Shown: positions 43,701 through 54,560 of the stretch, one piece after another | Layout: each line of letters opens with the position of its first letter | Numbering within the stretch: the first letter of the stretch is position 1 | Source of the DNA: Lytechinus pictus | Taxonomy: Eukaryota > Echinodermata > Echinoidea > Temnopleuroida > Toxopneustidae | Length of the DNA stretch: 64,000 bases | Direction: 5' to 3' | Assembly (NCBI RefSeq): GCF_037042905.1 | Contig: NC_087254.1 | Location: forward strand, 15,299,103-15,363,102 | The notes under the pieces: generated by a model | What the model saw: the letters and a program-made list of their open reading frames with translations, nothing else | Database searches by the model: none | Told to the model about the DNA's origin: nothing | Program-made: the position numbers and the translations under genes

Positions 43701-46700
43701 AATTATTATTGTAATAATAATTATTTGTCTCAATATTTATTGTCTCAAGATTTATTGTCTCATTATTAATGTCTCATCATCACTATTGCCTCATTATTGT
43801 CTTATCTTATTATTTCGTGATATTTTTAAAATAATAATTAACACCATAACAAAGGTCCATAATCAGATAGCAAATTCATGAAACATATCTCATACACGTA
43901 TGTAAACCTATTTCTAAATTAAATTCATGAAAGGAGCTTTCTGTGCTATTAAAAGATACGACTTCCATTAACAATACCATATTCTAGACATTCAGACGCA
44001 TTCTAACAAAAAATCACTTATCAAAAAAAAATGGTGATTTCTAATTTTAAAAAAAAAGGGAGGATCACTTTCATTCATGGGCTGTGTGGTTGCTTGACAT
44101 TTAAACTGAAGCAGTTGATTAACTCAAGTAAAGTGAGAAGTACGGTGGCATGTTTTTTGCCTTTTTATTTTTTACCCGTATCGCTTTTCGAATCTTTCCT
44201 TGACAATGCTGCTGCTGCAAAAAAAAAAACCCTGAAAAAACCCCAAAACTTCTATTGCGGACAGGAGTCCCCCTTTAATCCACAATGTACCCTTCCCCTT
44301 TGATCGGCCCCTTGCAATAGCAGCATCGTTCGTCATTTGTCATTAATTTCCTCTTTAATTAATTCATTGTTTAAAGATGGGTAAGGATTTTAATCCTTTT
44401 GTTTCTTACAGTTTAATATTGCAATGAATTTAATATTATTTTTTATTTTGCTAAGGTATTTCTTGGATCCCGAGGCTGTTAGTCGTCATCTGTACTGCTC
44501 CATCTGCCAGGAAGTATTTACTGAACCTCAGAGAGCACCATGTGGCCATAGCTTCTGTAAAGAGGTGGGTTTTATACTTTCATTAAAGGACAAGTCCACC
44601 CCAACAAAAAAGTTGATTTGAATAAAAGGAGAAAAATCCAACAAGCATAACACTGAAAATTTCATCAAAATCGGATGTAAAATAAGAAAGTTATTACGTT
44701 TTAAAGTTTCGCTTATTTTCACTGAACAGTTATATGCATGAGCAGACTGATGACGTCACCCTCTCACTATTTCTTTTGTATTTTATTATACATGTATGAA
44801 ATATACATGTAAAAACAAATAATTTTCTCATTGTTATGTGAAACAAAATTTAATTCCTCCCTGAACATGTAGAATTACCATTATTTTAACAGGGTATGGT
44901 TTAAGTCTACTTGGTCCTGACTGACAAATCTGTAAAAATTGAAAAATTTTATAGTTCAAACAAAAAAAACGCAAAAGAAATAGTGAGTGAGGGACATCAT
45001 CAACTCTCTCATTTGCATATCAATGAGATGTGCATATAAGTGTTCTGTGAAAAATAAGCGAAACTTTAAAATGTCGTAATTTATTTTACATCTGATTTTG
45101 ATGAAATTTTCAGTGTTATGCTTGTTTGATTTTTCTCTATCGAATAAAGTCAACAATTTTCTGGGGTGGACTTGACCTCTAAAGGAGAATGAAACATTTT
45201 GATCAAGTATAGCTTGTGTGAAAACAGAAAAATCAAAGAAACAAATCAGTGGAAGTATGATGAAAATTGAAGAATTAATAAAGTTGTTAGTATTTAAATG
45301 TTTAGATCACTAACAATTTGTACATCCTCCCATTGGCAATGCAACCAAGATGAGAGATGGCAAACCTGTACAACTCCCCCACTCTTTTGTGCACATTTCA
45401 CGAAAAACCAGATTTTTTTTCCATGGGAGGGCATGCGATAGTACACAAATAATCAAGGTATATGAGTGCAATGGACAATACTTCATGAGCTGAAAGATGA
45501 AATGATCCATTCAACAAGGCGTAGCCTTGTTGAATGGATCATTTATTTCATCTTTCACTGAATGAAGTCCATTGTACAAATAAAAAAAACATTCATTATT
45601 TGTTTTATATGGCACTTAAAAATAGATCCTTGTTGTTTCATGTTTGACATCCATGAATTTGGATGCAAAATTACATGCAGTGCGAGCGAGGTCTGTTGAT
45701 TGTCGATAGGAGTACACTGCAAACACAAGTGTTTTTACGTGTAGCACTGGTGGTTTCGGCCAGTGTGCTATGGACAAAATTATATGGATGCAAACTTGCA
45801 CAAATGATATTGTAAAATAACTGTATTATCAATATCAAACAACTAATCAGATGACAAGGATCTATCTTATAAAGCTAAAATTACGGTTTGAGATATGTAC
45901 AAAGAAGAGAGTTTTTCCTTTGGAGACATCACAAAAATAATTTGTGTTGCCGATGTGAGGATCTCCAGAGCATTAATATTCAAATGCTCATAACTTTATT
46001 GCTCATACATCTGTTGTCGAACTTCTGTTTCCATGCATGCTTCAAAGTGTTTCATTCACCTACGGTAAGCCAATATTCGATGAAGTAAATTTTCATTTAA
46101 AGATAAATGAAAGTACAGTTGCAGTAAACACTGATGTCATGATCTACATGTAGCTCTGGTACAGTAACATAGCTTTAACTTTGTGAAATCTGAAATCTAA
46201 GCTAAAAAAACGAGCTCACTGAAGATCACCAACACAGAACATGGGACAGTGTATTTTAATTGTTTGAGAAAAGACCTGACAATTTGATTGGATTCTCTGC
46301 TCATTTTGCTAATTTCTTAGCAATTATCTTCCAGAATCCTTCGGCACAATTTTTAAAATTTACACATAAAGTATAAAGATACTTTGGATGGTCGTTTCTT
46401 TGGATTGAACTCATTTTGAAATTGTTTCCACAGTCTGCATTTTATTTTATATTTCAAAATGTGGTCCAAATAAAGTATGAGGATTTTATGTCGAATTTGT
46501 TCTTTTGATCTCAACCATCAATCATTCAGATTTAGATTGATTATATATATATTTTTTGTTTATCAATGTACCATTGTGCACACACCGGAATTCAAATGTG
46601 TTACAAAGACTTTCTAATCAAAATGTCTGGCTAACAATGGTTTTTATAAATTATATTCCTTTTAATTTGGTTCCATGAAAATCAAATTACATGTACTTAT

Positions 46701-49700
46701 GATATCAGGGCAGACTTTATCTGTGTATATTTTTGTCTTGCCTAACACAGAAAAGCATAAATGGTTCAGGGTGTTACTATTGCTTGGAAAAATACAAGAT
46801 ATTTGATGGAATTCCATCAGTTTCCATGTTTATTTTGCCAATTTCTCAGCAATTACACATTTTCTTCCAGAGCCATTTGGCACATATTGTTTATCTACAT
46901 GTAGATACATGTTTAAACACTTATTTGATCATGAAACCAAATGACAAGGAACATAATTTATAAAAACCATTGTTAGCCAGACATTTTGATTAGAAAGTAA
47001 TACATTTCAATCCGTGCATTTAATAGCTATACTTGAAATTATATTACCCCTCCCTTCCTGCCTTTATCTTAATTTCTCTTATCTTTGCTTGTTTGTATAA
47101 TGTTTACTATTGTATCATGTAATCTTTGTGTGTAAGAGGCCGTTCTCATTATGCTTTCTAAAACTAGTTTACTGGAAACCGATTCAAGAAACCAGTTTGG
47201 AAGATCACTTTGCTAGCGTTCCCACTCGATCACACGGAAGTGGTTTTCAAAATCACTTCACGTAAAGCGATCTTGTTGCTATGGAAACGCTCTCAATGGG
47301 GTGACACGTTACACGCGATATTCGAAACTGCAGCAAAGGCATTCTACACCTGTCGTATAGAGAAGTGCGCTCAAAATGTGCAAAAATCGCTTTCCAAAGA
47401 AAGGTTGTGTCCTCACTTATGCTAAAACCAGTTTAACGAGGCAAAGCGATCTTGAAAACTACATTGCAAGATGGCTTTCTGAACCTGTTTGGAAGATCGC
47501 TTTGACCGTTCTCACTACACGTTAAATTAGTTTCCAGTAAACTAGATGTTATTTGTTCTGTTTCAGTGTATTTTCACCTGGTTGAAGCACAAGAAGAACT
47601 GCCCAGAAGACAGGTAAGGGATATCTTATGAATAAGATCTTTCTTTTTCTCCAAATTCCTACATGTTATTTCCTCCGAAATACTTTGAAGGGCCCATTTT
47701 TTAATAGTCCACACATCATCATCTTTATGTACTCAAATTATGAACTTATATTTTTTCATTTGAAATAAACCTATTCTGCTTTATATTTATCAATTTAATG
47801 AGCATGAATCTTGGGGTTGACATTTTTTTAAGCGTTATGGCCATCCTTTTCCAATTTATGAATGCTATAATAATTTGGTAGCAGATCATATTTGTTTGGA
47901 ATATCTTTTTTAGAACACTTTTTCTATGATTCATTAAAAAAATAGTAGGCCTAATCACCATATTATGTTTGAGATGTGATACACAATAAGACAAGAAATA
48001 AAATCAAATCATTTTATTATTTCATTTCATTTATTTATTTTCTGTTTTTATAGGGGCCTAATACTATTCTTGAATGGTACAATCACAACTCTGCTGTTTG
48101 TTTATTTATGCATTTCAATCAATAATTTGTTGGTCCCGTTCTATTTACTTTATATTGATTATCCATATCTTGACTATGTAATATATTTCTAAACACAATA
48201 TGCATACATGCTTACTGTTTTTATGTACATCTTTGAGGTATTTCTATCATAAGTTTAAGTTCATATTTAAGTTTATTTTGATTTAAACATCAGACAATCT
48301 AAGAAATATATAAGAATTGCAAGAATTATTGAAAAGCAATTGATTGTCCAGCTACAGTAACACCCATCATTTTTGCATAAGTGTTTTTTCTTTTTTGGTC
48401 TAGTGGTTAAAGCTTTGGACTCATTATTGTAAGGTTGTGAGTTTGAAGCCCTGCTCTGTCTCCACTTTGACAAACAAAAACCCAGAGTAATTTCTGTCAT
48501 CAATAAGGTCAGCCACTATGTCTGATTAACTTAAAATGTCTTGTCAATCTTTCTTGCAGACGTCCCTTGAAACGTTCCGACTTGCATTATGACTTTATTG
48601 TCGCCAATGTGATCGGGGATCACACTGTGGCGTGCCCCTTTCGTCGGAAGGGCTGTGAGTACTTGGGCAAGCTGGATACAATCTCCCTGCATCGCAAATC
48701 CTGTGCTTTCAACCCCGGCAACCTCCCAGCGTTTCTTCATAAGGAGAAGAATGTTCTCGGTGAAAGACAGCCCACTTCTCAAGGTACTTCTTTCATTCAT
48801 TTGATTATTCAACCATCCATTCACTCCACTCATTCTTTCTTTCATTCTTTATTCTTTCTTTTATTCACATATTCATTCATTTATCCAACCAACCCACCCT
48901 TCATGGAATAATTCATCCATCCATCTATTCATTAACCCTAAAAGGACTGGGGGGGCCATGGTGGCTCCCCCTCGACGCTTCGTGTGATATTTCCGAGACG
49001 CAAAAAGATAGCCCCTCAACATTTTAGGACTTTTTTTCTTTGAAGTCTCCCGCAATTTTTGAGACCAAATTCGCGACATACGGATATACCATCGCGACCT
49101 CACGTGACTTTTTACGAGACAATGTCATGCCGAAAATGGCTCATTTTATACTTTGTGTACAAAGTCTATGGAAGATGAAATTCATAAAAGGGTGATTATT
49201 TTTCATTCTAATTGGTCTGCTTAATTAATTTAGGGTTTAATAATGATCTGTAATAATTTCCATTGAAAAAAAACAATGAAAACAAAAGATATAAAAACAA
49301 AGAAATACATAAGAAAACAATTGGCTTTCGCAATTTTTTTGTGGAAATCTATAAATTAGATTACAAAGATGACATCAGCAAAAATGTGAAATAGGGTGTT
49401 AAATATGCAAATAATGTTTTTCATGAATAAATTTGCATATTTTATTCATAATAATTAAAAAATGATTATTTTCAGATTTTTAAAATACTAGCTTGTAGTT
49501 TATGTGGTAAAGAATGTGCGTGTCAAATTTTGGCGCGATCGCAGGAACGGCGGCTGAGATCAGAAGGGAGGCCATCATGGCCCCCACCCCCCCCCCCCCC
49601 CCCCAGTCCTCAATACAACACAAATAGCCCAGTCCTTTTAGGGTTTAGAGACCAAAACCCCTATTCACAGTTAGGTGTTTTTTTATCCCAGTATTTTTTT

Positions 49701-50156
49701 CTGCTCAGAAAACATTCCCCACCACTAAAGCTGTAAATAAAGGAATAGTGACAAATGCATTTGGGGAATTTACCAAAGCTAAAGGAAGGCTTTAAAGCAA
49801 CCGGCACCACTTGAGGCATAATCAATAATTCTTACAGTTCAACTCCATCTTTATATTCTTTAGGATTGGAAGGTAGTGGATCCTCATTTTCCGAGAACAT
49901 TGCATCACCCATGGTACCAGACAATGACAACCTACCAACGCCTGCCAAGCCTTCCCTGAAGATGAGACTCTTCTGCAAAGGTGGCGGCCAGCGAGACCTC
50001 CTCTACTCCATGTTTGAAGACGGCACCTCATCGACGTCCTCAGACACATCACCATCTACATCATCATCATCATCGACAATGGCGGCTAAAGCAACAGCCT
50101 CAAGAACCAGAAGGAAAGCTGTTCATCGTGATGTCATTATTCTTGATTCTCCATAA
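36567..50156 (+). CDS. RING plus TRAF-type zinc-finger protein, probable E3 ubiquitin ligase
   Basis: The exons are 36567-36622, 44456-44564, 47567-47613, 48560-48783 and 49864-50156, all with GT-AG borders and exactly matching phases (729 nt, 242 residues and stop). The RING spans residues 33-70: C33-x2-C36, C48-x-H50, C53-x2-C56, C67-x2-D70, a C3HC3D form with Asp as the last ligand, as in NRDP1/TRAF6-like CPxDR ends. A TRAF-type finger follows (C96-x6-C103-x11-H115-x3-C119). The C-terminus is Ser/Thr-rich and basic, with LKMRLFCKGGGQRDLLYSMF near its start. A RING of this type recruits E2-ubiquitin; substrates are unknown. No orthologue name is assigned. Exon 1 is distant, supported by phase and by MSRKRKFSTQDIEDQENKR joining to YFLDPEAV. 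Confidence 0.75.
36790..37667. repeat. Tandem duplicated promoter-like segment, unit 1 (878 bp)
   Basis: It is nearly identical to unit 2, which starts at 37668. Each unit has a CACGTG box (37371-37376), a plus-strand exon-like end before GTAAGTTCCCC (37453), and minus-strand donors GTGAGTACC (36956-36951) and GTAAGTATT (36814 down). The minus strand has an ATG frame (MPNDFSAALTTIVKGAPFIN) stopped by TAA after 24 codons in both units. It lies in intron 1 of the RING gene. Confidence 0.7.
37668..38086. repeat. Duplicated segment, unit 2, first part
   Basis: This copy matches unit 1 with few differences up to about 38030. The match is less exact to 38086, where an insertion begins. Confidence 0.7.
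38087..41005. mobile_element. 2.9 kb insertion splitting unit 2
   Basis: Comparison with unit 1 defines the two edges. It holds hAT-like sequence (poly-G/C near 38100-38200, ACCTTCTTTTGGGGGTGA motifs), purine-rich DNA (38470-38600), an ATC/ACC microsatellite (39665-39800), decayed CpG beads (about 40335 and 40510), a poly-T run of about 36 and a poly-C run. No coding region was found; the His-rich and Asp-rich frames come from the microsatellite. Confidence 0.55.
39662..39800. repeat. ATC/ACC trinucleotide microsatellite
   Basis: Long runs of ATC, ACC and ATT triplets. Apparent proteins rich in His (plus) or Asp/Gly (minus) are artefacts. Confidence 0.85.
41006..41421. repeat. Duplicated segment, unit 2, second part
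   Basis: It resumes the unit 1 sequence from GCGCTGTTTAA on. It has the CACGTG box (41125-41130), the plus exon-like end at 41206 before GTAAGTTCCCC, and the closing GTCGCCTATGAGGTCC block. Confidence 0.7.
41422..41798. other. Intronic, two GTCCGGACAC motifs
   Basis: Within intron 1 of the RING gene. GTGTCCGGACAC near 41447 and CGTCCGGACACAC near 41627 bracket an AT-rich stretch. Function unknown. Confidence 0.35.
41799..41968 (+). CDS. Exon-like open segment, unrecognised
   Basis: A 170 bp stretch, GC-richer than its surroundings, lies between an acceptor (TAATTTAACAG) and a donor-like GTGGGA. It is open in one frame: VLVIEAVQHHLIIYLGPSEV, then GSTPLHYQYHYRYTKLHLPE and LRDRELDQIFRVTK. I do not recognise the family. 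Its phase (1 in) does not fit RING exon 1. It could be an exon of another plus-strand gene inside this intron or a captured fragment. Confidence 0.35.
41969..42925. other. Intronic, nothing recognised
   Basis: AT-rich DNA with short unsupported frames. Confidence 0.35.
42926..43075 (+). repeat. Repeat A fragment
   Basis: A single unit: ATAGTTCATAAAACTTGGAC, TTTCAGGTCACATGACC, AAGGTCAAAGGTCA (a DR1) and GGGGGTATCTGTTGAATTAC. It has lost both ends of the full element. Confidence 0.65.
43200..43770. repeat. AAT/ATT low-complexity tract with internal periodicity
   Basis: About 570 bp of ATAATTATAATTATT-type sequence with repeated TTGTCTCAATAATTAT and GATGTCTCATTAA blocks. It is a decayed tandem array in intron 1 of the RING gene. 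Confidence 0.7.
44456..44564 (+). CDS. RING gene, exon 2 (first half of RING)
   Basis: The acceptor TTTTGCTAAG precedes 44456 and the donor GTGGGT follows 44564. It encodes YFLDPEAVSRHLYCSICQEV, then FTEPQRAPCGHSFCKE, with five of the eight zinc ligands. A MITE inserted at 44583 starts only 19 bp beyond the exon. Confidence 0.8.
44583..45183. mobile_element. Fold-back MITE, AAGGACAAGTCCACC family, copy 1
   Basis: The start TTAAAGGACAAGTCCACCCC and end GGGGTGGACTTGACCTCTAAA are inverse. The interior halves are also diverged inverse copies (AAAATTTCATCAAAATCGGA against a matching segment near 45095). It begins 19 bp after RING exon 2. Copy 2 is at 53008-53560. Confidence 0.65.
45182..46060. 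mobile_element. AAAGGAGAATGAAAC MITE, back-to-back with the previous MITE
   Basis: It starts AAAGGAGAATGAAACATTTT, shares AAATCAAAGAAACAAATCAG and GAGCATT-type blocks with 4446-5036, and ends near GTGTTTCATTCACC. It contains a long hairpin (45476-45577: GATCCATTCAACAAGG against CCTTGTTGAATGGATC) that may be a separate insertion. Confidence 0.5.
46590..47015. mobile_element. Fold-back MITE in intron 2
   Basis: The arms of about 90-100 bp at 46595-46710 and 46915-47010 are inverse copies: CTAATCAAAATGTCTGGCTA and TAGCCAGACATTTTGATTAG. Non-coding. Confidence 0.65.
47138..47545. mobile_element. MITE ending 20 bp before RING exon 3
   Basis: GGCCGTTCTCATTATGC with CTAGTTTACTGGAAAC on the left mirrors GACCGTTCTCACTACACG and GTTTCCAGTAAACTAG on the right. 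The interior has repeated GAAGATCGCTTTG-like motifs. The branch-point and polypyrimidine region of the exon 3 acceptor lies immediately after it. Confidence 0.55.
47567..47613 (+). CDS. RING gene, exon 3 (rest of RING)
   Basis: The acceptor TGTTTCAG precedes 47567 and the donor GTAAGG follows 47613. It encodes CIFTWLKHKKNCPEDR, giving the last RING ligands (C56, C67, D70). It is 47 nt, so it is easily missed by gene finders. A MITE ends about 20 bp upstream. Confidence 0.8.
48390..48500 (+). mobile_element. Degenerate tRNA-derived SINE in intron 3
   Basis: A-box-like GGTCTAGTGGTTAAAG at about 48398 and a weak B box GAGTTTGAAGCC about 35 bp later. It cannot form a full tRNA. Confidence 0.45.
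48560..48783 (+). CDS. RING gene, exon 4 (TRAF-type finger)
   Basis: The acceptor TTCTTGCAG precedes 48560 and the donor GTACTT follows 48783. It encodes RPLKRSDLHYDFIVANVIG, then VACPFRRKGCEYLGKLD and HRKSC with the zinc ligands, ending in ERQPTSQ. Confidence 0.85.
48934..49650. mobile_element. Fold-back element in intron 4
   Basis: The start TTAACCCTAAAAGGACTGGG and end CCCAGTCCTTTTAGGGTTTA are inverse, with further pairing of GGGGGCCATGGTGGCTCCC-type and GGAGGCCATCATGGCCCCC-type arms. A poly-C run lies near 49585-49605. Confidence 0.55.
49864..50156 (+). CDS. RING gene, exon 5 and stop
   Basis: The acceptor ATTCTTTAG precedes 49864, and TAA lies at 50154-50156. It encodes GLEGSGSSFSENIASP, KPSLKMRLFCKGGGQRDLL, a Ser/Thr run and the basic end RTRRKAVHRDVIILDSP. 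A 3' UTR follows, and AATAAA at 50779-50784 is a candidate polyadenylation signal. Confidence 0.8.
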
Positions 50157-51340
50157 ACCCAGGTTGGTATCTTTGAACTCATGATTCCTTCTCTGTCCAG
50201 TGCCTACTCAACTGTTATATGAAAGCCTATGGGAGGTGAATCAAGTAATATTTTTACTACCACTAATCATAGAACTGTTATATAGCACATTAAACCTTTC
50301 AAAAGCTAAAGTGGAATTCTGATGGTGTTTAAGAGATGTTAGGAACTTAGAAACCCATTCAGCAGTTATAAGCTTGTGCACAAGAAGTTCGATGGGCATT
50401 GTCCAATACTTATTTAAATTTATTATTGATTTGGCACTTCAGACACATTCATAATGTATACTGTAAGTTACAAAATCAATTTCAGTAGATTAAATGAATA
50501 CTACATGTAGATCATCATACAAATGCAATTATTGTTAACAGTCTAACAAATACATCGCTTTGCAGCCAGGGAAGAGGAGAACAAATTTAATCACTTTATT
50601 ACAACCCGTTTGTCCTTGCTGGTATGGCTATAGGGACAGTGATAGTTTGTTTAAAAAAAACGTCTTTGCCATTTCTGGAAATCTTTAACTCTGTTTCAAA
50701 CTTGATCTTATGTTGATCTTATTTTCACAGAAAATGTAAAAAGCAAAATCATGAATTCTATTTTGCATAGTTAAACTCAATAAAAAAATCATCCTATCCT
50801 TTCTATATCTCAAATTTTTACAGAGCTATATTGCTGACTTTTAAAAATACCAGATAGCTGGGATGGCAACGTCACATCATTCTAGAGATGACGGATGACG
50901 ACAGATATGATCACCAGCGATCAAGAAGAAATTGCGACAGATTACTTCAACAAAGATCACTCTCCTGCTGGCCAGCTTAGTGCCTTCCAAGAGATTGCAA
51001 CTTCGAGAAATGGAATCAAGACCTTCATTTCAGGGCCGATATTCAACTTGATACTTGAGCCAGAATTCAGTATTTTGCTTGATTAAAATACTACATTTTT
51101 TGGCTAGTTATTTTGCTTGAATCTAAGTCAGCTGCCTACCAGGCTTAAGTCTTACTTGCGTGCAGTTTACAAACGTGATCCGCGCAGTCATACATTATGC
51201 ACACAGATGAGTAAATACATTGGGCATTAATTGGTTCAAACTTTATGATGTCACAATAGTTGTTAATTAGTATTTTGTCTATATTTGGCTTGATAAAATA
51301 ATATTCTTACAAAAATCAATACTTCCAATTGAATACCGGC
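50157..51340 (+). other. Probable 3' UTR and downstream of the RING gene
   Basis: AT-rich DNA with a candidate polyadenylation signal at 50779-50784. The short frame near 50895-51086 has no support as a gene. Confidence 0.35.
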
Positions 51341-51351
51341 TCCGGGGCCTG

Positions 51352-51450
51352 TTGCATAAAAGCTACCATCAAGAATCAAGGATTCCACGAAAGTGACCAT
51401 TTGATTGCAAAGTTACTACAATATGAATTTTTATGCAACAAGACCCAGAT
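51352..51450. mobile_element. Hairpin MITE, about 100 bp
   Basis: GGGGCCTGTTGCATAAAAGC at the left mirrors TTTTTATGCAACAAGACCC at the right. The ends resemble the GGCCCCTGTTTCATAAAGC family nearby. Confidence 0.55.
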
Positions 51451-51899
51451 CTCTATTTGCAGCTCAAGACTGACAATGCACACTACGCTATCTTTTTGTG
51501 ACCCAATTTTGTAAAGTTTGATATAAACATTACAATCTGTGTTCAGACTCAACGATCAAATTTCCAAAATGGGGGTATGAGTCTCAAAATAATATTTTAA
51601 TCAATTGTATTCCTCCTTGTAGAAAGAAAGCAAACTCAAATCCTAATTGCAGCATTGTCACAGCAATCTTACTTTGCCATTGACTATGATTTGAAAATGA
51701 TTTGGACTATACTCGTATCATATTATTTGCAATGAATAACATTTTGTTTTTCATACTCCTAGCATTATTGCAAACTTCAAAATTTGTTACATTTTTTAAC
51801 TCCCATATTTGACGGAAAATGTGATTAGTTAGAAAAAAAATTGGATCGCTGTCAGATCGCGTAGTGTGCAGCAGGCTTGCCATCAGAGATCAAGATTAG

Positions 51900-52030
51900 G
51901 CCCCTGTTTCATAAAGCTTAGCGATTGATTGTGGATGTGAATTTTACAATTTATTACATATACTATGATGCATGATCACTTGTAAAAATCAGCCCCGCGA
52001 TCAATCACTAAGCTTCATGTTATGAGGGCC
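51900..52030. mobile_element. Hairpin MITE (GGCCCCTGTTTCATAAAGC family)
   Basis: GGCCCCTGTTTCATAAAGCT and AGCGATTGATTG at the left mirror CGATCAATCACTAAGCTTC and TTATGAGGGCC at the right. Confidence 0.6.
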
Positions 52031-52430
52031 GTAATGGCCCAAATACACAAAGGTGGTTTTAATTGTACCATGGTACAAATCTATATGGAGATTTCTCTTA
52101 CTATCGCGCTTGAATTTAGCACCCTTTGCCAAAAGTGCTCATTTGTAATGGACCTTGTGCATGTGGCGTTATAATCTCATAGCGCCCTCCCTCAGAGGAT
52201 ATAGGAATACACGTAACAGAGTTGTCAGAGATGTGCCAGCTGCAGATCACCAACGCATGCAAGGCAATGGCTTCCGCCTCTGAAATAGTGACACGATGAT
52301 GTCAATGCATAAGTTCTATTGGACTTTTCTTACTGTCCCTGATGAGTATCATTATATACACAAAGCCTGCATTGTCCATGATTTTGTACCATGGTACAAT
52401 TGAAACTTCTTGAGAATTCAGGCCACTTTG
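52031..52430. mobile_element. MITE with GTACCATGGTAC in both ends
   Basis: AATTGTACCATGGTACAAA near 52068 and TTGTACCATGGTACAATT near 52383 lie in inverse terminal regions (AATGGCCC and the GGCCACTTTG side). Non-coding. Confidence 0.55.
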
Positions 52431-53007
52431 TTTGATATGTTTGATATACACAAAAAGTGTGACTTAATATCCCACTTCCGAAAACAAACCTCATTTATTT
52501 ATTTTCTTATGATATTTATATATGATAATCATGACAATTTGAATGTAATCTTGCATCATGGGTTCTATCCTTCTTTTAACAAGACCAAATAATTAACTTG
52601 TCTTTAATTACACACTGCTGAAGACATAGAGGTTGTTTATATTCCTTTTCATATAATGTTTTGATTGAATTCGCTTTCACAAAGAGCAAGTAACTTAAAG
52701 GTTCCTTTTTCATTTGCATTGGTCATGTTCATTCTGTTATCTAAAGAATGATAATTTAAATTTAAGTCCTTTTTCTTCAATTTTACTGTGAATGAAAATT
52801 AGAGCAATTGGAGGAAAATAGCATATATTCTTACAGGTTGTTGCAAAGCTCACATAGGTGCATGTTTAGGCCAGGAGAACACCTGTCCCTAAAAATTAAT
52901 TGAGATATCCCATTCATTTATCAATAGTATATATATTCCATATATGGGTCAAACCTATTTAGTATTTCTTGCAGTCGCAATCAATTTTCATCATATAATT
53001 TATCTTT

Positions 53008-53560
53008 TTAAAGGACAAGTCCACTCCAACTAAAAATCCAGCAAGCATAGCACTGAAAATTTCATCAAAATCGGATGCAAAATAAGAAAGTTATGACATT
53101 TTGAAGTTTCGCTTCATTTCGCAAAACAGTTATATTCTCATCCTTGTCGGTATGCAAATGAGGGAACTGATGACATCACTCACTCACTATTTCTTTTGTA
53201 TTTCTTTAAATTAAATATGAAATATTCTAATTTTCTCCTCATTGACCTGTGAAACAAAGTTATATTTCTCCCTGAACATGTGGAATTACCATTGTTTAAC
53301 ATTTTATGGTTCAGTTAAGTTGGTTCTTATTTTCAATTCCTTAAAAATTGAAATAGTGAGTGAAGGACATCATCCATTCTCTCATTTGCATGTGACTAAA
53401 TTGTGCATATAACTATTTTGTGAAAAATAAGCGAAACTTCAAAATTTCATAATTTTCTTATTTTACATCCGATTTTGATGAAATTTTCAGCATTATGCTT
53501 GTCTGATTTTTCTCGATTGATTCAAATCAACATTTTTCTGAGGTGGACTTGACCTTTAAA
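53008..53560. mobile_element. Fold-back MITE, AAGGACAAGTCCACC family, copy 2
   Basis: The start TTTAAAGGACAAGTCCACTC and end GAGGTGGACTTGACCTTTAA are inverse. The interior is about 85% like copy 1 by eye (AAAATTTCATCAAAATCGGA, GAGTGAAGGACATCATCC). Confidence 0.65.
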
Positions 53561-54560
53561 TACCGTTATTCTAAGGTACAGAGCTTTCCTTTTTGAAAAA
53601 AAAAAAGAAAATGGTATTGCAGGTTCATGTTGTGACATGCATCGATTGCTTGATTGTAAAACCAGGATTTTTTTATTCTTAAATAATTTTAAATAATTGA
53701 GAGCATGCTTTTAGCCTCCTTGGAGCTCATTATGACCCTGCATATTCACGTCATACAAGAGATGAGTTTGGTTGAGTTCCCTTTAAGCTAACACCCATGG
53801 ATTCTACTATCTTGTATATATTCTATGAATTGAATTGAACAGATTTTAAATTGCAATTTCTGTTCTCGCAAATAAGGAAATTTATTTATTTTCAGAATTT
53901 AATGAACAGATGTCAGTTTGAACATTTATGATTTTAGAATTGGTATGTTAATGTCACTGAGATTAACGTATCCAACAACTAATTGAATCATTACTTTATT
54001 GGAAAATTGGTAGGATAGAACTAAAGTGTACCGTTCTTGAAAAAATTGGACATTCCAATGCTCATTGTTATTGTAAGACTATAACACCATTTCCACTATG
54101 TTATTGTGTAAATTATATACATAGGTCACCGAATACCAAAGTCTGTCACTTTATGAAAGGCAGGGACTGTATTTTTATATGATTTTTCCATAATAAATTC
54201 AAGGTTTATGTCTTTTGAACGGTTACGAAGTGACAAATCACTTTCAGGATAATATCTGTTCTTATCGATTTTGTGATGTATCGGACAAATGAGTATCATA
54301 ATGTAGTCTTTCAAAACTGATATGGATGTATATAAAAATACATCAGATAATAAGCAAATAATTTTGGATGGTTGAGGTGATGGAAAAAGCTATCACTTAC
54401 AGAGTGATTTGGATATTGGAAGATTGTTTTTACAAAACCGTGAGACTGGCAATAAATTCTGATTGTCTTATACATAATTTTTTCATAGCTTTTTTCCCGC
54501 CCTTAATAAGTGTGAATATTGTATACATGTGTTGTATTAAACATTTTGTAAACATTTTTA
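53561..54560. other. Intergenic, nothing recognised
   Basis: AT-rich DNA. No supported exon or repeat end. Confidence 0.35.

Noticed and set aside
43200-43770. Possible satellite or origin
   Set aside because: AAT/ATT repeats are irregular and confined to one tract; nothing beyond low complexity can be claimed.
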